Shown here piece by piece: positions 25,293-34,204 of a stretch of 64,000 nucleotides of DNA. Origin of the DNA: Maricaulis sp963975345 (GTDB taxonomy: Bacteria > Pseudomonadota > Alphaproteobacteria > Caulobacterales > Maricaulaceae); the NCBI RefSeq assembly GCF_963975345.1, contig NZ_CAXBGE010000007.1, positions 1 to 64,000 of the forward strand. Reading direction: 5' to 3'. How positions within the stretch are numbered: the stretch's first letter is position 1; each line of letters begins with the position of its first letter. Below the pieces are notes generated by a model. That model saw only the letters and a program-made list of their open reading frames with translations, searched no databases and was not told where the DNA came from. The translations under genes were made by a program, and so were the position numbers.

Positions 25293-27125
25293 TCACCCTT
25301 CCCGATACGGGTCCGCCTGGCTCTCGAACAGTTCCCCATAGAGCCCGCCCGCCGCGATCAGCGCGTCATGGGTGCCGGTTTCGATCAACTGGCCCTTGTC
25401 GAGAACGATGATCTGGTCGGCGGTGCGCAGATTGGACAGGCGGTGGGAAATCAGGATGACGGATTTGCCATCCAGCGGGCGCTGCATGAACTCGGCCTCG
25501 GCGGCGGGGTCCATCGCGGCGGTCGGCTCGTCGAGGATGAGGATATCGGCCTCGTCATTGAGATAGGCACGCGCCATGGCGAGGCGTTGCCATTGCCCCC
25601 CGGAGAGGTCATGGCCGTCGATGAAATGGCGCGACAGCCTCGTGTCGAGGCCGGCCGGCAGTTCGGCAATCAAATCCTCGGCCAAGCCGAGCCGGGCCGC
25701 TCGCGCCAGATTGTCCGCATCGGTTTGCGCCAGGCCCAGTCCGGCGGCGATATTGTCGCGTGCGCTCAGCTTGTAATTCATGAAGGGCTGGAACATCACC
25801 CCGAGCCGTTTCGCCAAGGCGCCGCGCTGCCACTGCCGCAGATCCAGCCCATCGAGCGTCACCCGGCCACTATCGGGCGCATAGAGCCCGGTGGCGAGCT
25901 TGACCAGGGTGGTCTTGCCGGAACCATTGGCACCGACAATGCCAAGGCGGGCGCCATGGGGCAGATGGAAGCTGATCGTGTCCAGCGCCGCGCGCTTGCG
26001 ACCCGGATAGCGATAGCTGACATTTTCAAAGCGCAGACCATCGCTCGGGTCCGGTCCGGCGGCGGCGCCGCTGGTCCGATCCTCCTCGGGCAGGGCCATC
26101 ACTTCAAACAAATTGGCGACATAGAGCAGATCCTCGACGACGCCGTTGAAGGCCGCCATCAGGGTTGAAACATTGGTCTGCCCTTGCTTCAACAACCCGA
26201 CCAGCATTGTCATCTGGCCCAGGGTGATCGCGCCGCCAATCGTCACCCAGACGATCCAGACCTTGCCACCGAGAAAGACTGCCGAGCTGAGCACGCCGAG
26301 CGCCGCTGCGATCCAGGCCTGACGCGCATGCAGGGCACTGTCGGCGCTGTGCAGGCTTTCGAATAATTCGCCATAGCGGCGCAGCAATTCATCACCGAAG
26401 CCGAAATGAAGCCGTTCACGTGCCGCCGCCTCGGTGGTGATCAGGCTTTCCAGATAGCTGCGATCACGCATTTGCGGCGAACGGCCAGTGTAAAAACGGT
26501 AGGCGGTGCTTGCAAAGCGCAGATTGCCGATGAAGAGCGGCAGGCCGCCCGCCACCACCAGCACGAACAGCCAGGCCGAGAAGCCCCACAGCAGTGCCGC
26601 GACCGAGACCAGGGTCACGGCCTGCTGGGCACCGTCGAACAGGCGATTGACCAGATTATAGGGCCGGCTCGCCGCGTATTGCCGGGCCAGCAGCAATTGC
26701 TGCTGGATCGTCGCATCCTCGACCTGAACCAGCGACAACGCCGCCGACTTGCCGAGAATCAACGAGGTGACGGCGAAACCGAGCTCAGCGTGCAGTCGTG
26801 TCTTGTAGAAAACCAATATCCGGCGCGCGGCCAACAGGACAGCGAGTGTCGCCGCTTCGGCTGCAACCCAGATCAGGGCAAGATCGCGATCAATCGGGTC
26901 GGCGCTGGCCATCGCGGTGACGACCCCGTCGATCACCAGTTTTGAAAGATAAAGCGCCAGCGCCGGCAACAGCGCGACGAACAGGTTCAGCGCGCCGATC
27001 AGCAGGGTCAGGCCCGGGCTGGTCTTCCATGTCAGTGCGAAGGTCCGCCAAGCGTATTTCGCGCCGGTAGCAAGGCCTGGAGCCGGCGACGCCGCAAATT
27101 CCTCCGACGGGCCGGTTTCAGCCAT
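25293..27125 (-). CDS. ABC exporter, fused permease and ATPase
   Basis: A 610-aa half-transporter of the exporter (type IV) class. Six membrane helices lie within about 35-310 and the nucleotide-binding domain at about 365-600: Walker A GANGSGKT (398-405), Q-loop QPF, signature DLSGGQWQ (506-513), Walker B ILILDEP with catalytic E533, and the switch His561. It should homodimerise in the inner membrane and export lipid-linked, peptide or drug-like substrates. It lies 6 bp downstream of the glycosyltransferase-sulfotransferase gene in a three-gene operon, so the likely cargo is the product of those two enzymes. Confidence 0.92.
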   Translation of the reverse strand: MAETGPSEEFAASPAPGLATGAKYAWRTFALTWKTSPGLTLLIGALNLFVALLPALALYLSKLVIDGVVTAMASADPIDRDLALIWVAAEAATLAVLLAARRILVFYKTRLHAELGFAVTSLILGKSAALSLVQVEDATIQQQLLLARQYAASRPYNLVNRLFDGAQQAVTLVSVAALLWGFSAWLFVLVVAGGLPLFIGNLRFASTAYRFYTGRSPQMRDRSYLESLITTEAAARERLHFGFGDELLRRYGELFESLHSADSALHARQAWIAAALGVLSSAVFLGGKVWIVWVTIGGAITLGQMTMLVGLLKQGQTNVSTLMAAFNGVVEDLLYVANLFEVMALPEEDRTSGAAAGPDPSDGLRFENVSYRYPGRKRAALDTISFHLPHGARLGIVGANGSGKTTLVKLATGLYAPDSGRVTLDGLDLRQWQRGALAKRLGVMFQPFMNYKLSARDNIAAGLGLAQTDADNLARAARLGLAEDLIAELPAGLDTRLSRHFIDGHDLSGGQWQRLAMARAYLNDEADILILDEPTAAMDPAAEAEFMQRPLDGKSVILISHRLSNLRTADQIIVLDKGQLIETGTHDALIAAGGLYGELFESQADPYREG

Positions 27126-27131
27126 GGCTTA

Positions 27132-28568
27132 TCAGGCCACGCGGGCCGCTTGCCGCTGCGGTTCGGCATCGGCCAACATCAGTGCTGACATGACGGCACC
27201 ATTGTGCGGGAAAGGCGCTGCGGGCACCGGCCGGCCGAGAAACTCGGCCAGCTTGCCAAAGCCTTCGCCGGAACAGATATCGATGATCAGCAGATCCTCC
27301 GGGCGGTCCTTGAAATACTCCATCACCGAGCGAACGTGCGCGTCGTAGACGGCGGCGAACCGCTCCGGGTCATAATTATAACAGCCATAGACCGCAGCCC
27401 GCAGGAATTGCCGCATCCGCAGATGGACATCCTCGTCCGGGTCGTCGAACTCCTTGAAGGCCGGGCGATTATACCAGTGGCGGGCACACGAGGCGAGCCA
27501 GCTCTCGCGATCACGCACGGTCAGGACGAATTTGCTGCCCGGATAGAGTTTGTCGAATTGCGGGTAGAAGGGAATGGTCGTGATATCGGTCAGCCCGTCG
27601 AGATCGCGCAGGATCGTCAAGTCATACTGGGCGTTGGACAGCTCCACATAGGTGTCCTCGTCAATCGGATAGTGCGAGCAATCATAGCCAAGCATTTGCA
27701 GCGCGCTGGTCAGGCTGCGCGTCCCGGTCCGGCTGAGGCCGAGACCGAAGATCTTCGGCTTCGAAGCTTTCTGGCCATAGCCCACCCGGTTGCGGTTATC
27801 GCTCAGCCAAGTGTCGAGCTCCTCTCGGGTGAAGTCACCCTTGTCGGCAATGCCCATCCGCGCGAGTTCGGCCGTGGCATGCTGCGGCAGTGCCTCGATA
27901 AATTCATGCACCTCCTGCGGCGTCGCCGAAGCCGGCACCGACGCGCTGGCAAAGTCGACGGCGTGGCGGGCAATCGTCAGGTCACACATCACGCCCGGCT
28001 CGGTCTTCCAAGCCTTCATGGCACGGATCAGGCGTTGGCGCTGTTCCTTGGTCCGGCTGCGCAGCTGGCGCAGGGCATATTTCATGAAGACGTGGTGATA
28101 GGACTGGAAGTGATCGTGCAGAATATCGAAATTGCGGAATTGCTTGCCCGCCCCCATCGGCTTCATCGCCAGATTGCGCAGGCGCGATTCCGGACGGAGC
28201 ACGTATTTCAAATCATTCTCCGGCACTTTCGTCGCCGCCATCGCCCGCACGACATCAATGCGTGTGATGTGGACGCCGCAATGCAGCCGGCCGCGGAAAC
28301 GGTCGCTGACATAGGAATCGACATAGGGCGCATCGCAGGCATCGATGAAAGCGCGCATATCCTCGAGGATCAGGCAGTCGGCATCGACATAAACGACGTA
28401 ATCGCAATCATGCTCGATGCTGAGCATCTGATTGACGCATTCCGTGAACGGACGCACATCATTGAGAATGAACGTGTTTTCGGGCCGGATATGTTCCTGC
28501 GCCAAGGCCAGAGCGACGTCGCGGGTGCGCTCGTCAATCTGCCGGAAAACGAGGTCAACTTTTGCCAT
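27132..28568 (-). CDS. Glycosyltransferase-like / sulfotransferase fusion protein
   Basis: A 478-aa two-part protein. Residues of about 1-200 look like a GT-A nucleotide-diphospho-sugar transferase domain, with YVVYVDADCLI (58-68) supplying a DxD-type D62-x-D64. Residues of about 270-455 form a P-loop sulfotransferase-like domain: the 5'-phosphosulfate loop FGLGLSRTGTRSLTSAL (274-290) and the 3'-phosphate segment KFVLTVRDRESWLAS, with APFPHN near the end. The combination suggests an enzyme that both builds and sulfates a glycan or glycoconjugate. It is flanked 6 bp either side by a second sulfotransferase and an ABC exporter. I do not know a characterised protein with this exact pairing. Confidence 0.8.
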   Translation of the reverse strand: MAKVDLVFRQIDERTRDVALALAQEHIRPENTFILNDVRPFTECVNQMLSIEHDCDYVVYVDADCLILEDMRAFIDACDAPYVDSYVSDRFRGRLHCGVHITRIDVVRAMAATKVPENDLKYVLRPESRLRNLAMKPMGAGKQFRNFDILHDHFQSYHHVFMKYALRQLRSRTKEQRQRLIRAMKAWKTEPGVMCDLTIARHAVDFASASVPASATPQEVHEFIEALPQHATAELARMGIADKGDFTREELDTWLSDNRNRVGYGQKASKPKIFGLGLSRTGTRSLTSALQMLGYDCSHYPIDEDTYVELSNAQYDLTILRDLDGLTDITTIPFYPQFDKLYPGSKFVLTVRDRESWLASCARHWYNRPAFKEFDDPDEDVHLRMRQFLRAAVYGCYNYDPERFAAVYDAHVRSVMEYFKDRPEDLLIIDICSGEGFGKLAEFLGRPVPAAPFPHNGAVMSALMLADAEPQRQAARVA

Positions 28569-28574
28569 AACCGT

Positions 28575-29417
28575 TCAAACTCCAACACTGAACTGTGCAT
28601 TAAATTCGCCAGCGAGCGTCTCGAACAAGGCCAGATGGGCCGGGTCGAGTTCGTGCTTCCAGCGCAGATCGAGTTCAATCCCGCCGGAATGATTCTCGTA
28701 ATAGCCACTTGTCCGATCCGTCAGGGAGACAAAAGCCTCGTCGGGATCGTCAAAACGCGTCTTTGCAGCGATGAACTGGGTGCCGCTATTTCCGCCCAGC
28801 ACATGGTGAGACTGCTCGGCGAAGCGCAGCATGGCCGGCTCGAAATCGATCTGAATCAGGTCGCACACCCGGCGGACTTCCGCCTCGGTCTGCGTCGACA
28901 GGCTTTCATAACTGATCTGCAATTTGGGCCCCTCGAAGGCGTCGAACACTGCCTGGCTCGATGCCATTTTCCCCATCCACTGCACAATTTGCGCCTCAGC
29001 CCCACGCTCCGGATATTTCCGGATTCGCGAATTGACCACGGCGCGTCCGTCTCGGGTCAGGAATAGCAAACAGGCCTGCCCGCCCGACTTGTCCATCTCG
29101 GCGGCACGCGCCTCGATCCAAGCCTCATCTTTTGTAGAATCGATGATGACTGTGCGATGAACGTGAGCGGAAATCTGTTCATAAAGCGGATTTTCGCGAT
29201 CCCAGCGGAAGCCGGCCCAAACCTCGCAGCCCTCGCCGCAAATCTTGCACACACGCTTGCGCAAAGGTTTGTTCTCATCGCCGAGATTGCGAACCTTGGC
29301 GCCCTCGCCGACATAGAAGGCCTGCGAGTGACTGCCCAGAATCATGCCCAGCAGGGTCGATCCGGAATGCCCCGCGCCGCACATAAGCACGGCTTTCAGC
29401 TCGTCAACGCGATTCAT
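28575..29417 (-). CDS. PAPS-dependent sulfotransferase-family protein
   Basis: A 280-aa sulfotransferase-family protein. The 5'-phosphosulfate-binding loop is MCGAGHSGSTLLGMILGSH (12-30), the 3'-phosphate-binding region is LLFLTRDGRAVVNSRIRKYPERG, and a Cys cluster RVCKICGEGCEVW occurs as in many tyrosyl/carbohydrate sulfotransferase relatives. The start at 29417 follows a G-rich ribosome site and puts the P-loop at the usual N-terminal position; the open frame to 29564 is probably untranslated. It is first gene of the three-gene operon with the fusion protein and the ABC exporter. Confidence 0.85.
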   Translation of the reverse strand: MNRVDELKAVLMCGAGHSGSTLLGMILGSHSQAFYVGEGAKVRNLGDENKPLRKRVCKICGEGCEVWAGFRWDRENPLYEQISAHVHRTVIIDSTKDEAWIEARAAEMDKSGGQACLLFLTRDGRAVVNSRIRKYPERGAEAQIVQWMGKMASSQAVFDAFEGPKLQISYESLSTQTEAEVRRVCDLIQIDFEPAMLRFAEQSHHVLGGNSGTQFIAAKTRFDDPDEAFVSLTDRTSGYYENHSGGIELDLRWKHELDPAHLALFETLAGEFNAQFSVGV

Positions 29418-29624
29418 GACACCCCCTCGATCGGCCAATCCTGCCTCAAACGGACCGATCACCCCTATTTGGCGATGTGGAACCCCAAATCCAGTTCCAC
29501 TGCAAGAGAAATTGCATCCATGACGATCAACAAGCACGAACCGCTGGCGGCGGCATCCTGCCACATGGTATTGCGTCGCGGTCGCGACTATACGGCAATC
29601 GTCCCCACAAAGCGGAGTAATAAC

Positions 29625-30161
29625 ATGTCACGTGCCCTATTACCCGTGCTCGCCTCGCTGGCGCTGGTCGCCTGCGGGAATAGCGCAGATTCGCCCTCTT
29701 CAGCCGCCGCCGCGACCCAGGGCGATGCCCAATCGGCCAATACTGTCGCCGTGGCAGATAGCCCGGCCGAAATTGCTGCGACCACTCACCGTGCAGCTGA
29801 GACGCCGACCGGTCCCGCTCCGGCTGTGCTGGCGTCAGCCGATGCCGATCTCGACAATGGGCAGCGCCAGTTTCGCCGTTGCCAGTCCTGCCACACCATC
29901 AATGAAGGCGGTCGGAACACGGTCGGCCCCAATCTCCACGATGTGTTTGGCCGCCCCGCCGCCAGTGCGGAAGGGTTCAGCTACTCCCGAGCGCTGAGCG
30001 AGTCGGGCCTGACTTGGGATCACGACACGCTCGACGCCTGGATCGAGAACCCGCATCGACTCGTGCCGGGCACCCGGATGAGCTTCGTTGGCTTGCGCGA
30101 TGCCGATGATCGCCGCGATGTGATTGCCTATCTCGAATCGATGAACGCGAGCGAGGACTAG
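29625..30161 (+). CDS. Lipoprotein class I cytochrome c
   Basis: A 178-aa exported lipoprotein (signal ends SLALVAC, Cys17) with an Ala/Pro-rich linker (20-75) and one monohaem cytochrome c domain. The haem site is RRCQSCHTI (C86, C89, H90), VGPNLHDVFGR follows, and the axial Met is in GTRMSFVGL (M152). It is membrane-tethered in the periplasm and probably shuttles electrons to a terminal oxidase. The ATG at 29625 is preferred over upstream in-frame starts because it gives the lipobox. It overlaps the stop of the convergent barrel gene by four bases (CTAG). Confidence 0.93.
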   Translation: MSRALLPVLASLALVACGNSADSPSSAAAATQGDAQSANTVAVADSPAEIAATTHRAAETPTGPAPAVLASADADLDNGQRQFRRCQSCHTINEGGRNTVGPNLHDVFGRPAASAEGFSYSRALSESGLTWDHDTLDAWIENPHRLVPGTRMSFVGLRDADDRRDVIAYLESMNASED

Positions 30162-30925
30162 AAGCGACGCCAGACTGACAGGAAGAATGCGCGCTCGTCG
30201 ATCGTGTTGCGACCGGCGGGGGTCAAAGTCGCACCAAGGTCGTATTCTAGCCCACCGATTTCACGGCCGACGGAGAGCTGCAGCTTGTGCTGCTCGAATT
30301 CACGGGCGTCCGGGCGGGGCGTATCCAGACTCCAGACCGAAAACTCTTGCGCGAAGACGTGCCAACGCAGGGCGGGTTGCCAGCCCAGGGTCAGGTCAAG
30401 CCGGGCCTCATCGGAATATCCACCCTCCCGCCGGCGGTAGGCGAGTTGGGCATCAGCGAACAGGCGGGAGGACAAATTTCCGCCCCATAGCGCCCGCGCC
30501 TCCCAGGCATTGCCGCCATCGCCCAAGGGTTGGTCGGAGATGTTTTCGCCTTCGCCGGGTAGTATCGCCATAGCTTCCACGGACACTACTTGCCGACCTG
30601 TCACAAATAATGACCGGCGCAGGCCGATCTCGGTCGCGGAAAAGCCGCGCGCGCTATCAAAGTCCGCTCCGCTCCGACGTTCTACCGTCTGCCATGCAGC
30701 CCGCGTCACCAGAGTGATGCGTTCGGTCAGCCCATATTCGAGATAGAGCGCAAGCTCGTCCTTGTAGAAATAACCATCATCTTGACGCTCTCCCGCATCG
30801 TCGAAAGACAGCTCGGCACGATCATGCAATGTCGTGGTGATCAGGAGCCCCTCGCCGCGCGGTTGCGGCCACGCCCCGGGATACGCGGGAGCCGTGGCCG
30901 CAAACAGCGACAGCGCAGCGATCAG
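30158..30925 (-). CDS. Predicted outer-membrane beta-barrel protein, start uncertain
   Basis: The open frame runs from 31099, but the protein-like part begins near 30925. There a hydrophobic leader (LIAALSLFAATAPAYPGA) precedes a body of alternating strands ending VWRRF, with a C-terminal Phe as in outer-membrane barrels. Motifs such as EYGLTERITLVTRAAWQTVERR and LDLTLGWQPALRWHVFAQEFSV suggest a barrel of about 230 residues. No ATG, GTG or TTG occurs near the leader. A CTG at 30925 overlaps the aldolase stop as CTGA, in the manner of the common ATGA coupling, and may be the start; ATG 31054 would read deep through the aldolase gene. Function is unknown. Confidence 0.6.
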   Translation of the reverse strand: MIAALSLFAATAPAYPGAWPQPRGEGLLITTTLHDRAELSFDDAGERQDDGYFYKDELALYLEYGLTERITLVTRAAWQTVERRSGADFDSARGFSATEIGLRRSLFVTGRQVVSVEAMAILPGEGENISDQPLGDGGNAWEARALWGGNLSSRLFADAQLAYRRREGGYSDEARLDLTLGWQPALRWHVFAQEFSVWSLDTPRPDAREFEQHKLQLSVGREIGGLEYDLGATLTPAGRNTIDERAFFLSVWRRF

Positions 30926-31689
30926 GTGTCGAAGCCAGGGCTTTCGCGGCGAACGCGGTCGAGCAGTGCAGCCCAGCCAATTTCCTTGAAGAACTCGTTG
31001 CCGGAGATCTCCGAGGACTGGCCGAATACCCGATCCTGCATCTTCTGATCCCATTCGATCAGCTCTCCGCCGGCTTGTGCCATCACCTGGATACGACACG
31101 CACGCTCCAGTATGTAAATTCTAATATACGCGCTAAACGGGTGATCGCCAACCGCCAACGTGCCATGGCTGGAAAGGATCATCAGATTCTTGTCGCCCAG
31201 ATCGGCCACGAGGCGTTTCTTTTCATCAGCTTCCAGCGCGATTCCCTCATAGCCGTGATAGGCGACATCATTGAAAACATTCATCGCGAGCTGGGAAATT
31301 GGCCGCAGGCCACCCTTCTGCGCCGCCACGGCAACACCCGCATCGGAATGAAGGTGGAGCGCGACGTGAACATCTTCGCGCGCCGCATGAATGGCCGAAT
31401 GAATGGTGAAACCCGCCGGATTGATGCCGTAGCGCGAGGGCGGCAGCACATTGCCGTCCAGATCGACCTTCACCAGATTGGAGGCAGTCACATCCTCATA
31501 GAGAAGGCCGAAGGGGTTGAGCAGAAAGTGCTCCTCCGGACCGGGGACACGCATTGAGATATGGGTGAAGAAAAGATCGTCCCAGCCATGCATGCGCACG
31601 AGCCGGTAGAGCGCGGCCAGATCGCAGCGCGCTTTCCATTCCTCCGCCGACACCTGGTCTTGCACCGATACTGCCGCTTGATCGTCCAT
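30922..31689 (-). CDS. Class II aldolase/adducin-family protein
   Basis: A 255-aa protein of the class II aldolase/adducin family. Visible features are the N-terminal DDLFFTHISMRVPGPEEHFLLNPFGLLYEDVTASNLVKVDLDG block, HSAIHAAREDVHVALHLHSDAGVAVAA with the paired metal-binding histidines, and NLMILSSHGTLAVG with the third His. Family enzymes cleave or epimerise sugar phosphates or act as decarboxylases. The substrate is not predictable, and the chain matches the oxidoreductase-like group with no known reaction. GGGAGG five bases before the ATG at 31689 decides that start over the one at 31731. Confidence 0.88.
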   Translation of the reverse strand: MDDQAAVSVQDQVSAEEWKARCDLAALYRLVRMHGWDDLFFTHISMRVPGPEEHFLLNPFGLLYEDVTASNLVKVDLDGNVLPPSRYGINPAGFTIHSAIHAAREDVHVALHLHSDAGVAVAAQKGGLRPISQLAMNVFNDVAYHGYEGIALEADEKKRLVADLGDKNLMILSSHGTLAVGDHPFSAYIRIYILERACRIQVMAQAGGELIEWDQKMQDRVFGQSSEISGNEFFKEIGWAALLDRVRRESPGFDT

Positions 31690-31755
31690 GAAGGCCTCCC
31701 GCTCAAAATTTTCTGTTTTTGTCTGCACCAATCATCGGCCGACGGGCCGATCCGG

Positions 31756-33024
31756 TCAAATGTCCTTTGCCAGCCGCAGGCCGGAAAACTGCCAGCGCGT
31801 CTGAGGTGGAAAAAAGTTGCGATAGGTCGGCCGCACATGCCCCATCGGCGTGGCGCAGGATCCACCGCGCAATACGTATTGGCCAGACATGAACTTGCCA
31901 TTGTATTCGCCGACGGCACCGGCCGCCGGACGGTAGCGCGGATAGGGCGCATAATCCGACCGAGTCCATTCCCAGACGCCGCCAAACATCTGGCGCAAGC
32001 CCTCGCCCGGTGTCGAGACGGCCGGGTGAGCGGAAAAGCCCGGAAGGGCAAAACATCCATCAGGGCCAGCCGCGCGCAAGGCGGCATGCTCCCATTCGCG
32101 CTCGCCGGGCAGACGCGCCCCGGCCCATTCGGCATAGGCGCAGGCCTCGTAGAAGCTGAGATGCGCCACCGGCGCGTCGGCGAGCGGGACAGTCTCGCCA
32201 TGCAAGGTGAACTCCAGCCATTCACCATCCTGCTCACGCCAATAGAGCGGCGCGCGCCAGCCCTCAGCTTCGACGCGGCCCCAACCATCGGACAGCCAGA
32301 GCGAGGGCGTGTTGTAACCGCCATCTCGTATGAAGGCGGCAAATTCTCCATTCGTGACCGGACGGTCGGCCAAGGCGAACGGGGTCAGAACGGCCTGGTG
32401 AGACGGACCTTCATTGTCGAATTGGAATGGCGCGTCCTCGATCCCGAAGGCGAATACGCCGCCATCGAAGCCGATCCAGGACGCCAGTGCCTCAGGCGCC
32501 GACGATATCGAGGCCAATCGTTCAGGGAAGGCAACCGGGCCAAAAGGGTGCCGAGACAGCACGTGCTTGATATCCGTGAGGATCAATTCCTGATGCTGCT
32601 CCTCATGCGCCAGTCCTAGACGAAGCAAAGGCTCGATAGTGAAAAAATCTTGATCCTGGTCAACGCGAAGTAAACGCTCCATCGCCGAGTCTACATGCCG
32701 ACGATATCCCAGCACATCTTCCAGCCCCGGTCGCGAGAGAAAACCGCGCTCCGCACGGGCATGCCGCGTGCCGATCGAGTTATAGTAAGAGTTGAACAAA
32801 TAGTTGTAATTACTATCATATTCTACGTAGCCTTCGAGATGTTCCTGCAGCAGGAACGTCTCCCAGAACCAGCTGGTATGGGCCAAATGCCATTTGGTCG
32901 GGCTGACGTCCGGCATCGTCTGGATCGCCATATCCTCCCGATCAAGACACTCTACCATGGCTTGTGTATTCGCCCTCACATGCGAATATTCAACCAAGGG
33001 TGTTGGCCGAGTTTTGTCTTTCAT
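31756..33024 (-). CDS. egtB: Ergothioneine synthase EgtB (hercynylcysteine sulfoxide synthase)
   Basis: A 422-aa non-haem iron enzyme. The N-terminal DinB-like domain has the iron-binding set KWHLAHT (H49) and LAHEEQHQELILTDIKH (H140, H144). The C-terminal FGE-sulfatase/C-type-lectin-like domain (about 185-420) has VAHLSFYEACAYAEWAGARLPGEREWEHAA and FGGVWEWTRSDYAPYPRY, YVLRGGSCATP, RPTYRNFFPPQTRWQFSGLRLA. It joins hercynine to a thiol with oxygen during synthesis of ergothioneine, an antioxidant. The methyltransferase EgtD is not next to it here; the divergent neighbour is a DUF2336 gene. Confidence 0.92.
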   Translation of the reverse strand: MKDKTRPTPLVEYSHVRANTQAMVECLDREDMAIQTMPDVSPTKWHLAHTSWFWETFLLQEHLEGYVEYDSNYNYLFNSYYNSIGTRHARAERGFLSRPGLEDVLGYRRHVDSAMERLLRVDQDQDFFTIEPLLRLGLAHEEQHQELILTDIKHVLSRHPFGPVAFPERLASISSAPEALASWIGFDGGVFAFGIEDAPFQFDNEGPSHQAVLTPFALADRPVTNGEFAAFIRDGGYNTPSLWLSDGWGRVEAEGWRAPLYWREQDGEWLEFTLHGETVPLADAPVAHLSFYEACAYAEWAGARLPGEREWEHAALRAAGPDGCFALPGFSAHPAVSTPGEGLRQMFGGVWEWTRSDYAPYPRYRPAAGAVGEYNGKFMSGQYVLRGGSCATPMGHVRPTYRNFFPPQTRWQFSGLRLAKDI

Positions 33025-33117
33025 TTTTACTTCGACTCCCCAACAGCCTCATTAACAAGTTTTCAAGGCCAGTCCGCCTTAATGCGATGTAACAATAAAC
33101 AATCACACGCCAGGTCC

Positions 33118-34176
33118 ATGGTCAGCAACTCCGCGCACGCTATCGCCCAACTCGCCCAATTGCGAGACCCCACGAAACGCCAGCAATTGGCGCTCGGCGT
33201 CACGGAAATGTGCCTGGCGCAACAGCTTTCGCCCACTGCCGAGCCCATCGCGGGCGAGCTTCTGATCACGCTCTCAAGCGCCATCGACACCAAGACCAAA
33301 ATCGCGATGGTCGAAAAGCTGTCGGCCTCCGACTGGGCACCGCATTCTGCCATCCGCCACTTCGCCTTTGACGAGATTGAAGTTGCCGGCATCGTCATAC
33401 GCGAGAGTTCATTGCTCAGCGAGCAGGACCTGATTGCCCTCGCGCAAACAGGCTCCCCGGAGCATCGGCGCCACCTCGCCAGCCGGGCCAATCTTTGCCT
33501 GTCTGTGACTGACGTTCTCGCCAAGCCGGCTGAGGCGGTGATCCTGCGGGCCCTCGCCAATAACGACACGGCCCAGATCAGCGAATCGACACTGAATATC
33601 TGCCTGACCGTTGCCAAGGATCATCTGAAATTGCGCGAGGCGCTTGCCCGCCGCCATGATCTGTCGACCGATTACGCGACCCAACTTTGTATCATGCTGC
33701 CGGAAAACTGGCGCGAGGAATTATACCGCCGTTTCGGATTGGACAAGGATCGAGTCGAAGGCCTTGCTGTCAAGGCTGCTCTGAGTGCCACGCCAGCCGG
33801 AATCGATAGCGAGGCGGCAAAGGCCGTGGATGCTGCCGAGGAGTCGGAAAAGCTGACAGGCCAATTCGCGCTGACAGCGCTGAAAGCGGGCCGGGAAGCC
33901 GTATTTGACCATGCCGTGGCCCGTCTGTGCGGCCTGACACCGGCGCAATGGCGCGTCGCACTGACAATGGGCGGTGTCCGGGCTGCCGCGATGGCCTGCC
34001 AGGCCTGCGGGCTTGATCGCACCGCCTATCCGATCGTCCACCGTGCGCTGCAACGGTCCGGTCGCATGCACCAACAGCTTGAAGGCGACGCGATGAATGC
34101 CGCCGCCAATGTGTTCCGCATGTATGGCGCGCAGAAAGCTGCGAAAGTCTTGCGTCAACTCGGCAGCAGGGCTTGA
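33118..34176 (+). CDS. DUF2336 (HEAT-like repeat) protein
   Basis: A 352-aa soluble, all-helical protein of the DUF2336 family, with repeated two-helix units such as IAGELLITLSSAIDTKTKIAMVEKLS and SEQDLIALAQTGSPEHRRHLASR in the HEAT-like first half and a conserved C-terminal helical domain. Members occur almost only in Alphaproteobacteria, often near signalling genes. ATG 33118 has AGG close upstream; the open frame to 32695 overlaps egtB and is rejected. It starts a rightward run with NAD kinase, a receiver protein and an HPt protein, and a second DUF2336 gene faces this run. Confidence 0.82.
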   Translation: MVSNSAHAIAQLAQLRDPTKRQQLALGVTEMCLAQQLSPTAEPIAGELLITLSSAIDTKTKIAMVEKLSASDWAPHSAIRHFAFDEIEVAGIVIRESSLLSEQDLIALAQTGSPEHRRHLASRANLCLSVTDVLAKPAEAVILRALANNDTAQISESTLNICLTVAKDHLKLREALARRHDLSTDYATQLCIMLPENWREELYRRFGLDKDRVEGLAVKAALSATPAGIDSEAAKAVDAAEESEKLTGQFALTALKAGREAVFDHAVARLCGLTPAQWRVALTMGGVRAAAMACQACGLDRTAYPIVHRALQRSGRMHQQLEGDAMNAAANVFRMYGAQKAAKVLRQLGSRA

Positions 34177-34204
34177 ATGGGCTCCGGCTTACACGGACCT
34201 CCCC

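Noticed and set aside
27204..29066. 620-aa plus-strand open frame opposite the sulfotransferase genes
   Set aside because: No domain or signal; both minus-strand genes have catalytic motifs and ribosome sites.
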